The notes under the pieces are model-generated. The model was given only the letters and a program-made list of their open reading frames with translations, did no database searches and was not told the DNA's origin. From assembly GCA_903922465.1 (NCBI GenBank), contig CAIXTV010000171.1, positions 1 through 43,399 of the forward strand: DNA of 43,399 nt, given 5' to 3'. Shown piece after piece: positions 15,785 to 25,472 of this stretch; position 1 is the first letter of the stretch, and each line of letters opens with the position of its first letter. This stretch comes from an uncultured bacterium. Lineage in GTDB: Bacteria; Bacteroidota; Bacteroidia; Bacteroidales; CAIXTV01. Both the position numbers and the translations under genes were made by a program.

Positions 15785-18133
15785 ATGAAAGGCAATTTAA
15801 AGTATGTTGTTTTGGGTTTATTTTGGCTAATAAATCTAAACCTTGTTAAAAGTCAAAGTATTAGCGATTCAATTGATGTCAAAAAATATGATATTCATTT
15901 AGATATTTCTGATGTAAATTCAGGGAGTATAGTAGGGTTTACACAAGTAGTTATACAACCCAAAATGCTCAATTTGAATAGCTTTGGTCTTTATTTACTG
16001 AAAATGAACATTGATTCTGTGTTTTTAAATAATCAATTGAATACTAACTTTAGTTATGATGACACAATTATTAGATTTCATTTAGCTTTTACCCCAACTT
16101 TAAGTGATACTTTTTATTTGAAAGTTTATTATCATGGGAATCCACATGTAGACCCTTCAGGTTGGGGAGGATTTTATTTTCAGAGTAATACGGCTTTTAA
16201 CCTGGGTGTTGGTTTTCATGATGACCCTCATTGTTATGGAAGGGTATGGTTTCCATGTGTTGATGAATTTACAGAAAAGGCATATTTCGATACTTATATA
16301 ACCACATCATCTGATCAAATGGCGGTTTGTGGGGGAGATTTACTCGATGTGATTATTCTTCCAAATTCTAAGAAAACCTGGCATTGGAAACTACATCAGG
16401 AAATTCCAAGTTATTTGGCCTCAGTAGCGGTTTCCAATTATGTTGAAGTAGCCGATGTATTTAATGGTATAAACGGACCAATTCCTATTAAGATATATGT
16501 AAACTCAAACGACACTTCAAAAGTTGCGAATTCATTTGTGAATTTAAAGGCCATTTTGCAGATTTTCGAAAATCGTTTTGGGCCTTATAAATGGGATAGA
16601 GTTGGTTACGTTAGCGTTCCGTTTAATAGTGGAGCAATGGAACATGCCTGCAATATTTCTTATCCTGCTTTCGCTATAACTGGTGACCTTTCTTATGAGT
16701 CGCTATATGCCCATGAGTTGTCTCACCATTGGTTCGGAGATTTAATAACATGTGAAACGGCACAGGATATGTGGATTAATGAAGGTTGGGCTTCATACTG
16801 TGAAAGCGTTTTTATTGAAGGCTTATATGGGACTGCTGCTTATAAAGCAAATGTGAAAGATAATCATAAGTTGGTTTTGGAAAAAGCCCACATAGATGAT
16901 GTCGGTTATAGAGCAATATATGGAATTCCATCAGAGTACACATATGGAACAACTGTATATCATAAAGGAGCTGATGTTATTCATAATCTCAGAAGTTATA
17001 TGGGTGATAGTCTGTTCTTCTTTTCAGTTAAACATTTGTTAGATTCCTTTTCATTTAAAAATATAGGGACTCAGCAATTTCGAAATGTTATGGCAGCAAA
17101 TTCAGGTATGAATTTGAATGGCTTTTTTGATGCATGGGTTTATGCTCCTGGTTTTCCTCAATTTTCAGTTGATTCTTTTGCTAGTTATCCTAATGGCTCA
17201 AATAGTGATTATATTGTCTACATAAAGCAAAAAAAGATGCATACCCCTAATTTTGCTAATTCAAACAAAGTTGAGGTGACTTTTATGAATTCTCAGTGGC
17301 AGCAATACTCTGGGATTATTGACTTCTCAGGAGAATATGCTTCAAAAGTATTTCAGCTGCCTTTCATCCCTTCAATTGTGATGATGGATTATCACGATAA
17401 ACTTAATGATGCTATAACTGATTATGATTTAAAAATCAATACTCTGGGCACTTATACTTTCACGAATACTTATTTTAGTATGATTGTTAGTAATATAGTA
17501 GATTCAGCCTTTCTTAGAGTTGAGCATAATTGGGTTGCCCCTGATCCATTAAAACAGCCAAATGCAAACATTAAAAGAATTCATGATAGACGATATTGGA
17601 AAGTGGATGGGATTATACCTCAGGGTTTTGTTGCAAAGGGTCGATTTAATTTTAATAAAAGTAGCGATGTGCAGGAATTGGGATTATTAACAACTTCTAC
17701 GTCAATTGACTCATTATTGATGTTATATAGAAGAAATTCAGCAGATGATTGGCACCAAATAGCATTCAGCAAAGTCGGAAGTTCTATTGGATTAATTATG
17801 GTAGACTCAATAAAAACTGGTGAATATACGTTTGGAATAGGAATGCCAGAACATGCATCTATAAATGAGCTAAAAAGAGCGGATCAAGACAATTTGCAAA
17901 TTTCACCTAATCCAAGTAATTCAAAATTCAAAATTCAATACAATTCATTGTCTAAGGGTAAAATGCAAATTATTGACAATTCAGGTCGTATTATAAAAGC
18001 GTTTGAAATTCAAAAAGGAGATAATCTTTTTATTTGGCAGCCTACAAGCGATACTAACACAACCTATAATGTCATTGTAAAAGATGACAGGTTTAATATT
18101 ATTTCCACTAAAAAAGCATTATTTCTAAAGTAA
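15785..18133 (+). CDS. T9SS-secreted M1-family zinc metallopeptidase
   Basis: The 782-residue aminopeptidase-N-like protein has a signal peptide (about 1-24). The beta-rich N-terminal M1 domain includes YGRVWFPCVDEFTEKAYFD (151-169). The substrate-binding motif is GAMEH (283-287), in place of GxMEN; His at this place also occurs in other Bacteroidota members. The zinc site is H310-E311-x2-H314 with E333 (HELSHHW...NEGWASY), the expected 18-residue spacing. A C-terminal type A T9SS sorting domain runs from ISPNPSNSK (about 703) to KALFLK. It probably trims peptides at the cell surface. It heads a four-gene plus-strand unit; the next gene starts 21 nt later. The divergent NO-stress operon shares the intergenic region, but nothing links the functions. 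Confidence 0.93.
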   Translation: MKGNLKYVVLGLFWLINLNLVKSQSISDSIDVKKYDIHLDISDVNSGSIVGFTQVVIQPKMLNLNSFGLYLLKMNIDSVFLNNQLNTNFSYDDTIIRFHLAFTPTLSDTFYLKVYYHGNPHVDPSGWGGFYFQSNTAFNLGVGFHDDPHCYGRVWFPCVDEFTEKAYFDTYITTSSDQMAVCGGDLLDVIILPNSKKTWHWKLHQEIPSYLASVAVSNYVEVADVFNGINGPIPIKIYVNSNDTSKVANSFVNLKAILQIFENRFGPYKWDRVGYVSVPFNSGAMEHACNISYPAFAITGDLSYESLYAHELSHHWFGDLITCETAQDMWINEGWASYCESVFIEGLYGTAAYKANVKDNHKLVLEKAHIDDVGYRAIYGIPSEYTYGTTVYHKGADVIHNLRSYMGDSLFFFSVKHLLDSFSFKNIGTQQFRNVMAANSGMNLNGFFDAWVYAPGFPQFSVDSFASYPNGSNSDYIVYIKQKKMHTPNFANSNKVEVTFMNSQWQQYSGIIDFSGEYASKVFQLPFIPSIVMMDYHDKLNDAITDYDLKINTLGTYTFTNTYFSMIVSNIVDSAFLRVEHNWVAPDPLKQPNANIKRIHDRRYWKVDGIIPQGFVAKGRFNFNKSSDVQELGLLTTSTSIDSLLMLYRRNSADDWHQIAFSKVGSSIGLIMVDSIKTGEYTFGIGMPEHASINELKRADQDNLQISPNPSNSKFKIQYNSLSKGKMQIIDNSGRIIKAFEIQKGDNLFIWQPTSDTNTTYNVIVKDDRFNIISTKKALFLK

Positions 18134-18154
18134 TTCTTTCCCAATATATTTATC

Positions 18155-19423
18155 ATGAAACTATTTTATTCTGTGTTGATATTGATGATGATATCCTTTA
18201 GGCTGAATGCTCAAAAGAATATAATCATTAAACCCGAAAATGCTGATTGTGAAAATGCAATTTTGCTCAATGATAGCATCAATGGGCCATCTACTCCTCC
18301 TTTAGGTTTCGGAAGCATAATGGAAATTACAGGAAAACGAATGGATAATCATTTCCTGGAAAAAGAACATAATTCAGTTTGGTATACTTTTACCATTCGG
18401 AAATCAGGAAATCTGAAGTTTGACATTATTCCTGTTGATGCAGATGATGATTACGACTTTCTTTTATTTAAATATACAGATAAGAACTTTTGTAAAGACG
18501 TAAGAGAGAAGAAGATAAATCCAATAAGAAATAATATTTCAAGAAGAGACAGCACTCAAAGAGGAATTACTGGCATCTCCCCTAAAGGGAAGTCTGATTT
18601 TGTCCATTCAGGGCCTGGTGATGTTTACAGCAGGCATTTATTTGTTCATAAAGATGAAGTGTATTATTTGTTGGTTGATAATGTGTATCCAAAAGGCAAA
18701 GGGCATTATGTCAATATCAATTTACTGAATAAGTCAGATAAAATTCCAGTGAAGATTGAAAAGAAGGATAAAATCATAAATAAAATAGAGCCTATTGGAG
18801 TGGTTAATAATAAGGGTTTTACAATTAATGTGAATGTTACTGACCGAGAGACCTCAGAATTGTTAAATGCGAAAATTAAAATTCTCGAAAACTCAAAGTT
18901 GATTAAAGAGTTTGTCAATACTTCGAGCTGCTTTTATGCCATCAAAGCAGGGAAGAAATACTCAGTAGAAGTTACTTTAAACGGATACATGTCTTCAACT
19001 ACTGAAATTGCTGAAACTGAAAAGAACAAACAGAAAATATTAAATATTTCTCTCGATAAAATCAAAAAAGGTAGAAATATAGTAATCGAAAACATCTATT
19101 TCATCTCAAATTCTGCTGAAATCACAAAAGAATCAATTCCTGCTTTGGACAATCTCTATAAAAGCCTTACTGATAACCCCGGTTTGAAAATAGAAATTCA
19201 GGGACATGTGAATGGGCCTGGATTAGGTGTGAATGAGTATATGGGTTTATCTATTAACCGAGCAAAAGCCGTAATGGATTACCTTGTAATTAAAGGAGTT
19301 TCAAAAACAAGGCTTTCGTTTAAAGGCTTTTCAAATTTGAAAATGATTTACCCTAAACCTGAAAACGATCAACAATCGGCCAAAAACAGGAGAGTTGAAA
19401 TATTGATTGTTTCAGAAAAGTAA
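18155..19423 (+). CDS. OmpA-family protein with N-terminal beta domain
   Basis: The 422-residue exported protein has a signal peptide (about 1-19, FRLNAQ). Residues about 27-190 form a beta-sandwich seen in Bacteroidota surface and gliding-related proteins (NSVWYTFTIRKSGNLKFDI, then DADDDYDFLLFKYT). A carboxypeptidase-regulatory-like or PEGA-like segment follows (about 225-300, INVNVTDRETSELLNAKI...). An OmpA C-terminal peptidoglycan-binding domain (about 305-420) has the pattern IEIQGHVNG...LSINRAKAVMDYL..KGV and SAKNRRVEI. The domain should hold the protein to the cell wall from the periplasmic face. It sits between the M1 peptidase (21 nt) and the RlpA-like gene (12 nt), in one operon. Confidence 0.88.
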   Translation: MKLFYSVLILMMISFRLNAQKNIIIKPENADCENAILLNDSINGPSTPPLGFGSIMEITGKRMDNHFLEKEHNSVWYTFTIRKSGNLKFDIIPVDADDDYDFLLFKYTDKNFCKDVREKKINPIRNNISRRDSTQRGITGISPKGKSDFVHSGPGDVYSRHLFVHKDEVYYLLVDNVYPKGKGHYVNINLLNKSDKIPVKIEKKDKIINKIEPIGVVNNKGFTINVNVTDRETSELLNAKIKILENSKLIKEFVNTSSCFYAIKAGKKYSVEVTLNGYMSSTTEIAETEKNKQKILNISLDKIKKGRNIVIENIYFISNSAEITKESIPALDNLYKSLTDNPGLKIEIQGHVNGPGLGVNEYMGLSINRAKAVMDYLVIKGVSKTRLSFKGFSNLKMIYPKPENDQQSAKNRRVEILIVSEK

Positions 19424-19435
19424 TAAATTGATACG

Positions 19436-19897
19436 ATGAGAAATAGAATGTATAACTATAAGAATACAATGAGATTTTTAGTCGCGTTAATATTGATAGT
19501 TATAACATATTGTGAGGCATTTTCTCAGGATAGCATTAAGACTTCTGATAGTTTAATATTTGGGAAAGCCACTTATTATGGGCGAAAGTTCAATGGAAGA
19601 AAAACTGCTTCGGGTGAAAGATATTCTAATAAAGCCTATACTGCTGCTCATGCTTCTTTCCCGTTTAAAACCAAAATACGGGTCACCAATACTTTGAACA
19701 ACAAACAAGTGGATGTTGTTATCAACGATCGTTGTAGGCGTAAAAACAAGAATGTAGTCGACCTTTCGTACATTGCCGCCAAAGATATTGAAATGTTAGG
19801 GCATGGTGTAATCCCAATCAGCTATTATGTCTTATACCCAAGTGATAGTATTAACAGGCAGGATAGCATTTCTAAAATAATGCAAAGTGAGAAGTAG
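19436..19897 (+). CDS. RlpA-like double-psi beta-barrel protein
   Basis: The 153-residue exported protein is a single RlpA-like domain (about 45-135). It shows GKATYYGRKFNGRKTASGE (about 48-66), AAHASFPFKTKIRVTN and VVINDRCRRK...VVDLSYIAA. RlpA proteins are septal lytic transglycosylases or cell-wall binders. Here the usual N-D-R-G-P is N-D-R-C-R, and there is no SPOR domain, so catalytic activity is uncertain. The frame opens at 19436, but a second in-frame ATG at 19469 (MRFLVALILIV) starts right at the hydrophobic signal and is an equally good start. Its stop overlaps the next gene by 11 nt. Confidence 0.87.
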   Translation: MRNRMYNYKNTMRFLVALILIVITYCEAFSQDSIKTSDSLIFGKATYYGRKFNGRKTASGERYSNKAYTAAHASFPFKTKIRVTNTLNNKQVDVVINDRCRRKNKNVVDLSYIAAKDIEMLGHGVIPISYYVLYPSDSINRQDSISKIMQSEK

Positions 19898-22709
19898 AAT
19901 AGTTTTCATCTTATTGCTTATTTTCCTATTGCCAAGTTTTCTGTTGGCACAATACTTTACAACAGGCCAAGATGCTGCATCCATAAAATGGCTTCAGATT
20001 AAAACAGATGAGTTTCGTATTGTTTTCCCAAAAGAAAACCTGAAAGATGCCCGCTTAATTGCAAACTTATTAGGGAAAAGCAAAAAAAGCATTGCAAAAG
20101 CCTATAATGTTAGTCCGCGAAGGATAGATCTTTTGCTGCATACTCAGACATCTTATCCCAATGCAATGGTAGCATGGGCACCTAAGCGCATGGAGTTCTA
20201 CTCATTTAGCTCACCCGTGAGTTATCCTCAGCCGTGGATGAAGCAATTGGTGGTACACGAATTCAGGCATGTTGCACAAATAGAGAAAATCAATGCTGGC
20301 TTTACACATTTTGCAAGTTTAATTTTTGGGCAGCACATTATTTCCTTGGTGCAAGGTCTTTATATTCCTCCCTGGCTTGCGGAAGGGGATGCAGTTGTAA
20401 CTGAAACAGCTTTAAGCAATTCAGGAAGGGGAAGAGACCCTTATTTTATTGCTAAACTGAAGGCTCAGGTTGAAGATAAGGGTGCATATTCTTATGCTAA
20501 AGCTGCTTTCGGGTCCTATCGCGATTATACCCCTGATAGCTATGCTCTTGGATACCATTTGGTAGGGTGGGGAAGGCAAAACTATGGTGATGAGCTATGG
20601 GAAAAAGCTTTCAAATCCGTTGCTTTCTACCCATATTCAGTCTTTCCTCTTACTTCTAAAGTGCATAAGCTAACTGGAATGTGGAAAAACAAATTCTATA
20701 AAACTGCTTTACGCGATTTGAAGACCAAATGGAAGAAACAAGATGATGAAAAGCATTCAACTTCATCCTATATTTATCTAAGTCCTGTGAAAATCAGAAA
20801 TTACGCTTCCTATATTGGGGGAGGTTATATTGATGATTCATTGTTTGTAACAAATATGAAATGTTTAGACGACATTGATTGCATTGTAACCATCAGCCCC
20901 AAAGGGAAAGTAAAGAAACTACTAACGCAGGGATACACTTATTTCGAAAGCATCTCGGTTCAAAACAATAAGATTTGCTGGTCCGAAAGAGCCTTCTCTT
21001 CACGTTGGGAGAACAGAAGCTGGTCGGTGCTTAAGGTTTATGATGTTAAAACAAATCGCCTACGAAAATTGTCCAAAAAAACCTATTATCATTCCCCCAG
21101 TCTTTCATCCGATGCAAGCAAAGTGGCTTGCATCGAAGCACTTCCTTCGGGTGACCATAATATTTGCATTTTAAATACAGCGAATGCAAACCTGATTAAT
21201 AAAATATGCCTTGGAGATACACTTGAGCTTTTTACACCTTCTTGGTCGGCGAATGGCGAAACTATTGCATTCGTGGTGCTGACCAACAATGGAAAATCTA
21301 TTTATAATTGGAATATTGCCAATAATTCAATTCAAAGACTTTCGGAACTTGACTTTTATGATAAAGCAAATCCTGTTTTTTATGATAAGTATATCCTCTT
21401 CGCTTCCAATATGGATGCCTCAGGAAACATCTTTGCCATTGATACACTAAGTAAAAAAGAGTATAAAGTCACCCATTCGAAATACTGTGCCATGAATCCA
21501 GTTATCGACACTAAACGAAATAAACTTTTGTTTTCAGATTATAGCGCCAATGGACTTCGCCTTGCCCAAACCGATTTAATCCCTGCCAATTGGGAATTAA
21601 TTGAGCCCCAACAAAAGAAACCAATAGAAGTCTACCATGCATTTGGTAAGGAAGAACTGTTTAATATTGATACCCTCACTACAAATGATTCGGTTTATGC
21701 TTTTAAGAAATACAGCAAAGCAGGACATCTCTTTAACTTTCATTCTTGGGCACCCGGACTTTCAATCGATGTGAGCAATCAAAGTTTTAAGCCGGGAGCA
21801 ACTCTGTTTTCTCAAAACTTATTGAGTACTTCTTTCTTAAGTTTAAACTATTCCTTGCCTACCATAGAAAACAAAGGGATTTATTCTTTGCAATATTCCT
21901 ATAAAGGCTGGTTCCCAGAACTTGATGTGCAGGTCGACTTTTCCCAACCTCTGGCAAACAACCTTAATGATAACCTCCCCCAAATCACTTGGGACGATAT
22001 AAGCCTTAGACTCGGAACCCATCTTAATCTTCAATTTACGAAAGGAGCCTATGCTTTTGGCATTTATCCTAAAATTCAAACCACTTATCGTAGCATTAGC
22101 AATCTGAAGAACAGCCCTTCTGGTTTTCCTTCTGGAAGTGTGCAATCAATGGAGTACCGACTATTTTTATATAATCAACGCAAAATGGGCTATAGAGATA
22201 TTGTACCCCGTTTCGCACAGCAAATCGATTTTAATTATAAGCACACCCCTTTTAAAGGCATTCAGGCAGGCGACTTATTTTCTGTTGAAACAAATCTATA
22301 TTTCCCTTCTGTTTTTCGCCATCACAGCCTAAACATCTATGCCGCATATCAGCAACGGAATTATTCTGAAATGTATTTTGCCTCCATAATTCCCTATCCT
22401 CGAGGAAGCTTCAATCAACTCTATGGACAGCATGCCATACTCATTTCAGGCAACTATATCATGCCTCTTTTCTATCCCGATTGGAACATCAGCACTTGGT
22501 TTTATATGAAAAGAGTTCAGGCTAAAATATATGGCGATTATGTCGAAAACAATTATAACAGCCTTTACAAAACGGCAGGAGTGGAGCTTAGCACCGAAGT
22601 CAGAATAGTAATTCCTCTCAATTTAGGCATACGCTACGGATGGGATTTTACCCATGCATCCCCTTATTATCAGTTTTTATATGCAATTCAGTTTAATTCC
22701 TTTTATTGA
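19887..22709 (+). CDS. HExxH metallopeptidase-like, beta-propeller, outer-membrane barrel protein
   Basis: The 940-residue protein starts at a GTG (19887) that overlaps the preceding gene; the signal peptide (1-21, ending LLAQ) begins directly there, which supports this start. Residues about 35-260 contain HEFRH (124-128) and WLAEGDAVVTE (E166), a layout like gluzincin zinc peptidases. Residues about 290-560 read as TolB/WD40-like propeller blades (SPSLSSDASKVACIEALPSG, TPSWSANGETIAFVV). The remainder (about 600-940) is rich in alternating strands with aromatic girdles and ends QFNSFY, as expected for an outer-membrane barrel with a terminal aromatic. Last gene of the envelope operon. Activity unproven; the combination of domains is notable. 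Confidence 0.85.
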   Translation: MRSRIVFILLLIFLLPSFLLAQYFTTGQDAASIKWLQIKTDEFRIVFPKENLKDARLIANLLGKSKKSIAKAYNVSPRRIDLLLHTQTSYPNAMVAWAPKRMEFYSFSSPVSYPQPWMKQLVVHEFRHVAQIEKINAGFTHFASLIFGQHIISLVQGLYIPPWLAEGDAVVTETALSNSGRGRDPYFIAKLKAQVEDKGAYSYAKAAFGSYRDYTPDSYALGYHLVGWGRQNYGDELWEKAFKSVAFYPYSVFPLTSKVHKLTGMWKNKFYKTALRDLKTKWKKQDDEKHSTSSYIYLSPVKIRNYASYIGGGYIDDSLFVTNMKCLDDIDCIVTISPKGKVKKLLTQGYTYFESISVQNNKICWSERAFSSRWENRSWSVLKVYDVKTNRLRKLSKKTYYHSPSLSSDASKVACIEALPSGDHNICILNTANANLINKICLGDTLELFTPSWSANGETIAFVVLTNNGKSIYNWNIANNSIQRLSELDFYDKANPVFYDKYILFASNMDASGNIFAIDTLSKKEYKVTHSKYCAMNPVIDTKRNKLLFSDYSANGLRLAQTDLIPANWELIEPQQKKPIEVYHAFGKEELFNIDTLTTNDSVYAFKKYSKAGHLFNFHSWAPGLSIDVSNQSFKPGATLFSQNLLSTSFLSLNYSLPTIENKGIYSLQYSYKGWFPELDVQVDFSQPLANNLNDNLPQITWDDISLRLGTHLNLQFTKGAYAFGIYPKIQTTYRSISNLKNSPSGFPSGSVQSMEYRLFLYNQRKMGYRDIVPRFAQQIDFNYKHTPFKGIQAGDLFSVETNLYFPSVFRHHSLNIYAAYQQRNYSEMYFASIIPYPRGSFNQLYGQHAILISGNYIMPLFYPDWNISTWFYMKRVQAKIYGDYVENNYNSLYKTAGVELSTEVRIVIPLNLGIRYGWDFTHASPYYQFLYAIQFNSFY

Positions 22710-22876
22710 TGGAGAGTTTGATTTCAGTCAACCTATTTCAGGGACGGACATTTTGTAATTTTCTCACAGTTCAGACAAATGCAACAATCGTTAAATTACA
22801 GATGAACTGTTATTGCCCCGTCATTTATCGTCGGGATTGGGGTTAATTGCTTTTCTCTAAAGTCAAACCCACCTCC
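22710..22876. other. Spacer before the 21-bp array
   Basis: No gene and no terminator hairpin with a U-run are visible after the envelope operon. The array begins at 22877. Confidence 0.5.
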
Positions 22877-23149
22877 CTTCTTGGCATTCGTATTTCGCCT
22901 GTTGGTGTCCGTATTATGCCTGTTGGCATTCGTATTATGCCTCTTGGCATTCGTATTTCGCCTCTTGGCATTCGTATTTCGCCTGTTGGTGTCCGTATTA
23001 TGCCTGTTGGTATTCGTATTATGCCTGTTGGTATTCGTATTATGCCTGTTGGTGTTCGTATTATGCCTGTTGGTATTCGTATTATGCCTGTTGGTGTTCG
23101 TGTTTTGCCTGTTGGTGTCCGTATTATGCCTGTTGGTGTTCGTATTATT
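22877..23149. repeat. 21-bp tandem array, 13 units
   Basis: The consensus unit is CCTGTTGGTGTTCGTATTATG, 21 bp, repeated 13 times without interruption (the first unit lacks the CCT head). Variants are GTT/CTT, GTG/GCATT/GTATT and ATTATG/ATTTCG. Because 21 is a multiple of three, two plus-strand frames stay open across the array (PVGVRIM repeats in one). I do not regard either as a protein-coding gene: neither has a signal, a domain or promoter support. Confidence 0.95.
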
Positions 23150-23591
23150 GTTTCTGAGATGTTAACGTTAGGATATTATTGCGTTAATATAATTGATGAA
23201 ATGAAGTTTTAAGAAGCAACATTCCTTATTTCATAAGGATTTAGTCCATGTTTTAGCACCAATTCCGTTAAGAATAAAATTACATTCACCATTCACCCAA
23301 AACCCCTTTCTCAAATCCTATAATTTTCAAATTCCCCAAACACTCCAACCCTCCCAAATCAAAAAAAACACATCTCAATTTACAATCATAGTCCCCATAT
23401 CAGAAAAATATTTAATTTTGAACAATAATTTGTGTTTGTAAGAATCTATAATTTTTTTATTGAACTAAGCATACGGAAGCTTGTTTTTTGGGTTTAATCT
23501 AAAATCAAAAATCCTTAATCCTTGTTCTTAAATCACCTTAAGGAAATTCACTTATAGCCACCATTAAAAGTTTTATTACCAATAAGAAACC
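23150..23591. other. AT-rich spacer upstream of dnaX
   Basis: No gene. A small CCTTAT-ttc-ATAAGG hairpin (23224-23238) and a C-rich low-complexity stretch (about 23290-23370) are visible. A TAATTTTG near 23411 is a weak -7 candidate, too far upstream to assign with confidence. Confidence 0.5.
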
Positions 23592-25313
23592 ATGAACAAC
23601 TTTATAGTCTCCGCCCGTAAATACCGCCCACAAACCTTCGACACCGTAGTGGGTCAGGGGTCCATCACTTCTACTCTTAAAAATGCCATTAAGAACGGCA
23701 CTTTGGCGCAATCCTTTCTCTTTTGCGGACCACGTGGTGTGGGTAAAACGACCTGTGCGCGTATTCTTGCCAAGACCATCAATTGTCAGAACATCACTCC
23801 TAATATAGAGGCTTGCGACGAATGCCCTTCCTGTAAATCTTTCAACGAAAATGCTTCTTTCAACATACACGAACTCGATGCAGCTTCAAACAATTCGGTG
23901 GATGATATTCGCAACTTGGTCGATCAGGTGCGCATACCCCCACAAGTTGGCGATTTTAAGATATATATCATCGATGAAGTCCACATGCTCTCCACTCAGG
24001 CTTTCAATGCCTTTTTGAAAACCCTAGAAGAGCCACCTGCTTATGCTAAATTTATATTAGCCACCACCGAAAAACACAAAATCATTCCGACCATCTTATC
24101 GAGATGTCAGATTTATGACTTCAAGAGAATTTCTAACGACGACATAGTGAAACATCTCGAGTTTGTTGCCCAAAGCGAACATGTGAATTTCGAGGCCGAA
24201 GCCCTGCATGTTATATCACAGAAGTCGGATGGTGCCTTGCGCGATGCCCTATCGATGTTCGATCAGATAGTGAGCTTCTCGGGAGGCGATATCAGCTACA
24301 AAGCTGTAATTGAAAACTTGAATGTGTTGGATTATGAATTCTATTTCAAATCGGTTAATTTTATTCTGAAAAAGAATGTCCCCGAATTGTTGTTAATCTT
24401 CAACGAGATTATTGAACGAGGCTTCGATGGGCAGCATTTCATCAATGGTTTAGCTGCACATTTCCGCAATTTGTTGGTTTGCCGCAACGTTTCGACGGCC
24501 AAACTTTTCGAGTCGAGCGATTCCACTCGCAACCGCTATATCGACCAAACCAACGAATGTTCCGACGCCTTTCTGATGAAAGCATTAGAAATCACCAATC
24601 AATGCGATCTTAACTATAAGAACAGCAACAATAAACGACTGATGGTCGAACTGAGTTTATTGCAACTCCTGTCTTTGCTTCAAGCGCCAACGACCACTGT
24701 ATCTAACCCGCCTATTATTGAAAAAGTTGTTGAAACCCCTGTTGCTAAACCTATTCCTGTGGCACCCAAGCAAGAAACTAAGGAAATTGTTGCCGTTGAA
24801 AAGACAGAAACAGTGAGCAGCGATCCCTTGCATGGCAAGATGCCTTCTTTGAAAGCCCGTTCGTTTTCCATTAAAATGCCTTCTTCGCAAAACTCACCTC
24901 AATCAGCAGCAATGTTGGCTGAAGACGCAATAAACTACCCTGCCAATGCTGATCCGTATAGCGAAGAATCCTTTGCTAAAGTTTGGGATGCCTATGTTCA
25001 GGAATGTATTAATGAACCCACTCTTTATTCATGTTTGATTAGTCGTAAGCCTATACTTCTGGATAATAACGAAGTTGAACTCATCTTAGATAACAACATT
25101 CAGTTGGATTTTATTAATGAAAAACGCATGCAACTTGTCGATTATCTTCGTCAATCGTTGAAGAACGATGGAGTTAATTTGAAGTTTACGGTAGAAGAAA
25201 AAACAATAGAAACCAAAGCCTACACTTCACAAGATAAGTTTAACAAATTAGCACAAATCAATCCCAGTCTCATTCAGTTTAAGAATGATCTCAACCTTGA
25301 TTTGTCGATTTAA
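23592..25313 (+). CDS. dnaX: DNA polymerase III subunit gamma/tau
   Basis: The 573-residue clamp-loader ATPase opens with VSARKYRPQTFDTVVGQ, the family start. Walker A is GPRGVGKTT (46-54). The zinc site is C65, C75, C78, C81 (ACDECPSCKSF). Walker B with DExH is IIDEVHML (126-133), followed by the TTEKHKIIPTILSRC sensor/arginine-finger segment (about 158-172). Domain III runs to about 365, then a Pro/Lys-rich linker (about 370-450) and a C-terminal tau-like domain. It loads the sliding clamp at the replication fork. I did not look in detail for a frameshift that would make a separate gamma. The gene stands alone, after the long repeat-bearing spacer. Confidence 0.97.
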   Translation: MNNFIVSARKYRPQTFDTVVGQGSITSTLKNAIKNGTLAQSFLFCGPRGVGKTTCARILAKTINCQNITPNIEACDECPSCKSFNENASFNIHELDAASNNSVDDIRNLVDQVRIPPQVGDFKIYIIDEVHMLSTQAFNAFLKTLEEPPAYAKFILATTEKHKIIPTILSRCQIYDFKRISNDDIVKHLEFVAQSEHVNFEAEALHVISQKSDGALRDALSMFDQIVSFSGGDISYKAVIENLNVLDYEFYFKSVNFILKKNVPELLLIFNEIIERGFDGQHFINGLAAHFRNLLVCRNVSTAKLFESSDSTRNRYIDQTNECSDAFLMKALEITNQCDLNYKNSNNKRLMVELSLLQLLSLLQAPTTTVSNPPIIEKVVETPVAKPIPVAPKQETKEIVAVEKTETVSSDPLHGKMPSLKARSFSIKMPSSQNSPQSAAMLAEDAINYPANADPYSEESFAKVWDAYVQECINEPTLYSCLISRKPILLDNNEVELILDNNIQLDFINEKRMQLVDYLRQSLKNDGVNLKFTVEEKTIETKAYTSQDKFNKLAQINPSLIQFKNDLNLDLSI

Positions 25314-25404
25314 TTTTTATCACTTTTTTCTGCCTAAATTTCCCTTTTGTCGATAAAAACTGCTATTTGGTCGATTTGTTTTCGTTTTAAGTTTAAAATA
25401 TGAC

Positions 25405-25412
25405 TATTTTTG
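25405..25412 (+). promoter_or_regulatory. Candidate TATTTTTG -7 box for the M16 peptidase gene
   Basis: TATTTTTG lies about 60 nt before the ATG at 25473. The nearest TTG upstream is at an imperfect distance. Confidence 0.35.
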
Positions 25413-25472
25413 CCCTTGATTTTCAGATTAAAATCAAGTCAACTTAAATCTATATAAATTTAATTTCAAACA

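Noticed and set aside
22847-23212. A 121-codon plus-strand frame of PVGVRIM repeats (and a 94-codon frame of FVLCLLV repeats)
   Set aside because: Both are open only because the 21-bp unit is a multiple of three. There is no signal peptide, domain or promoter, and two frames are open at once.
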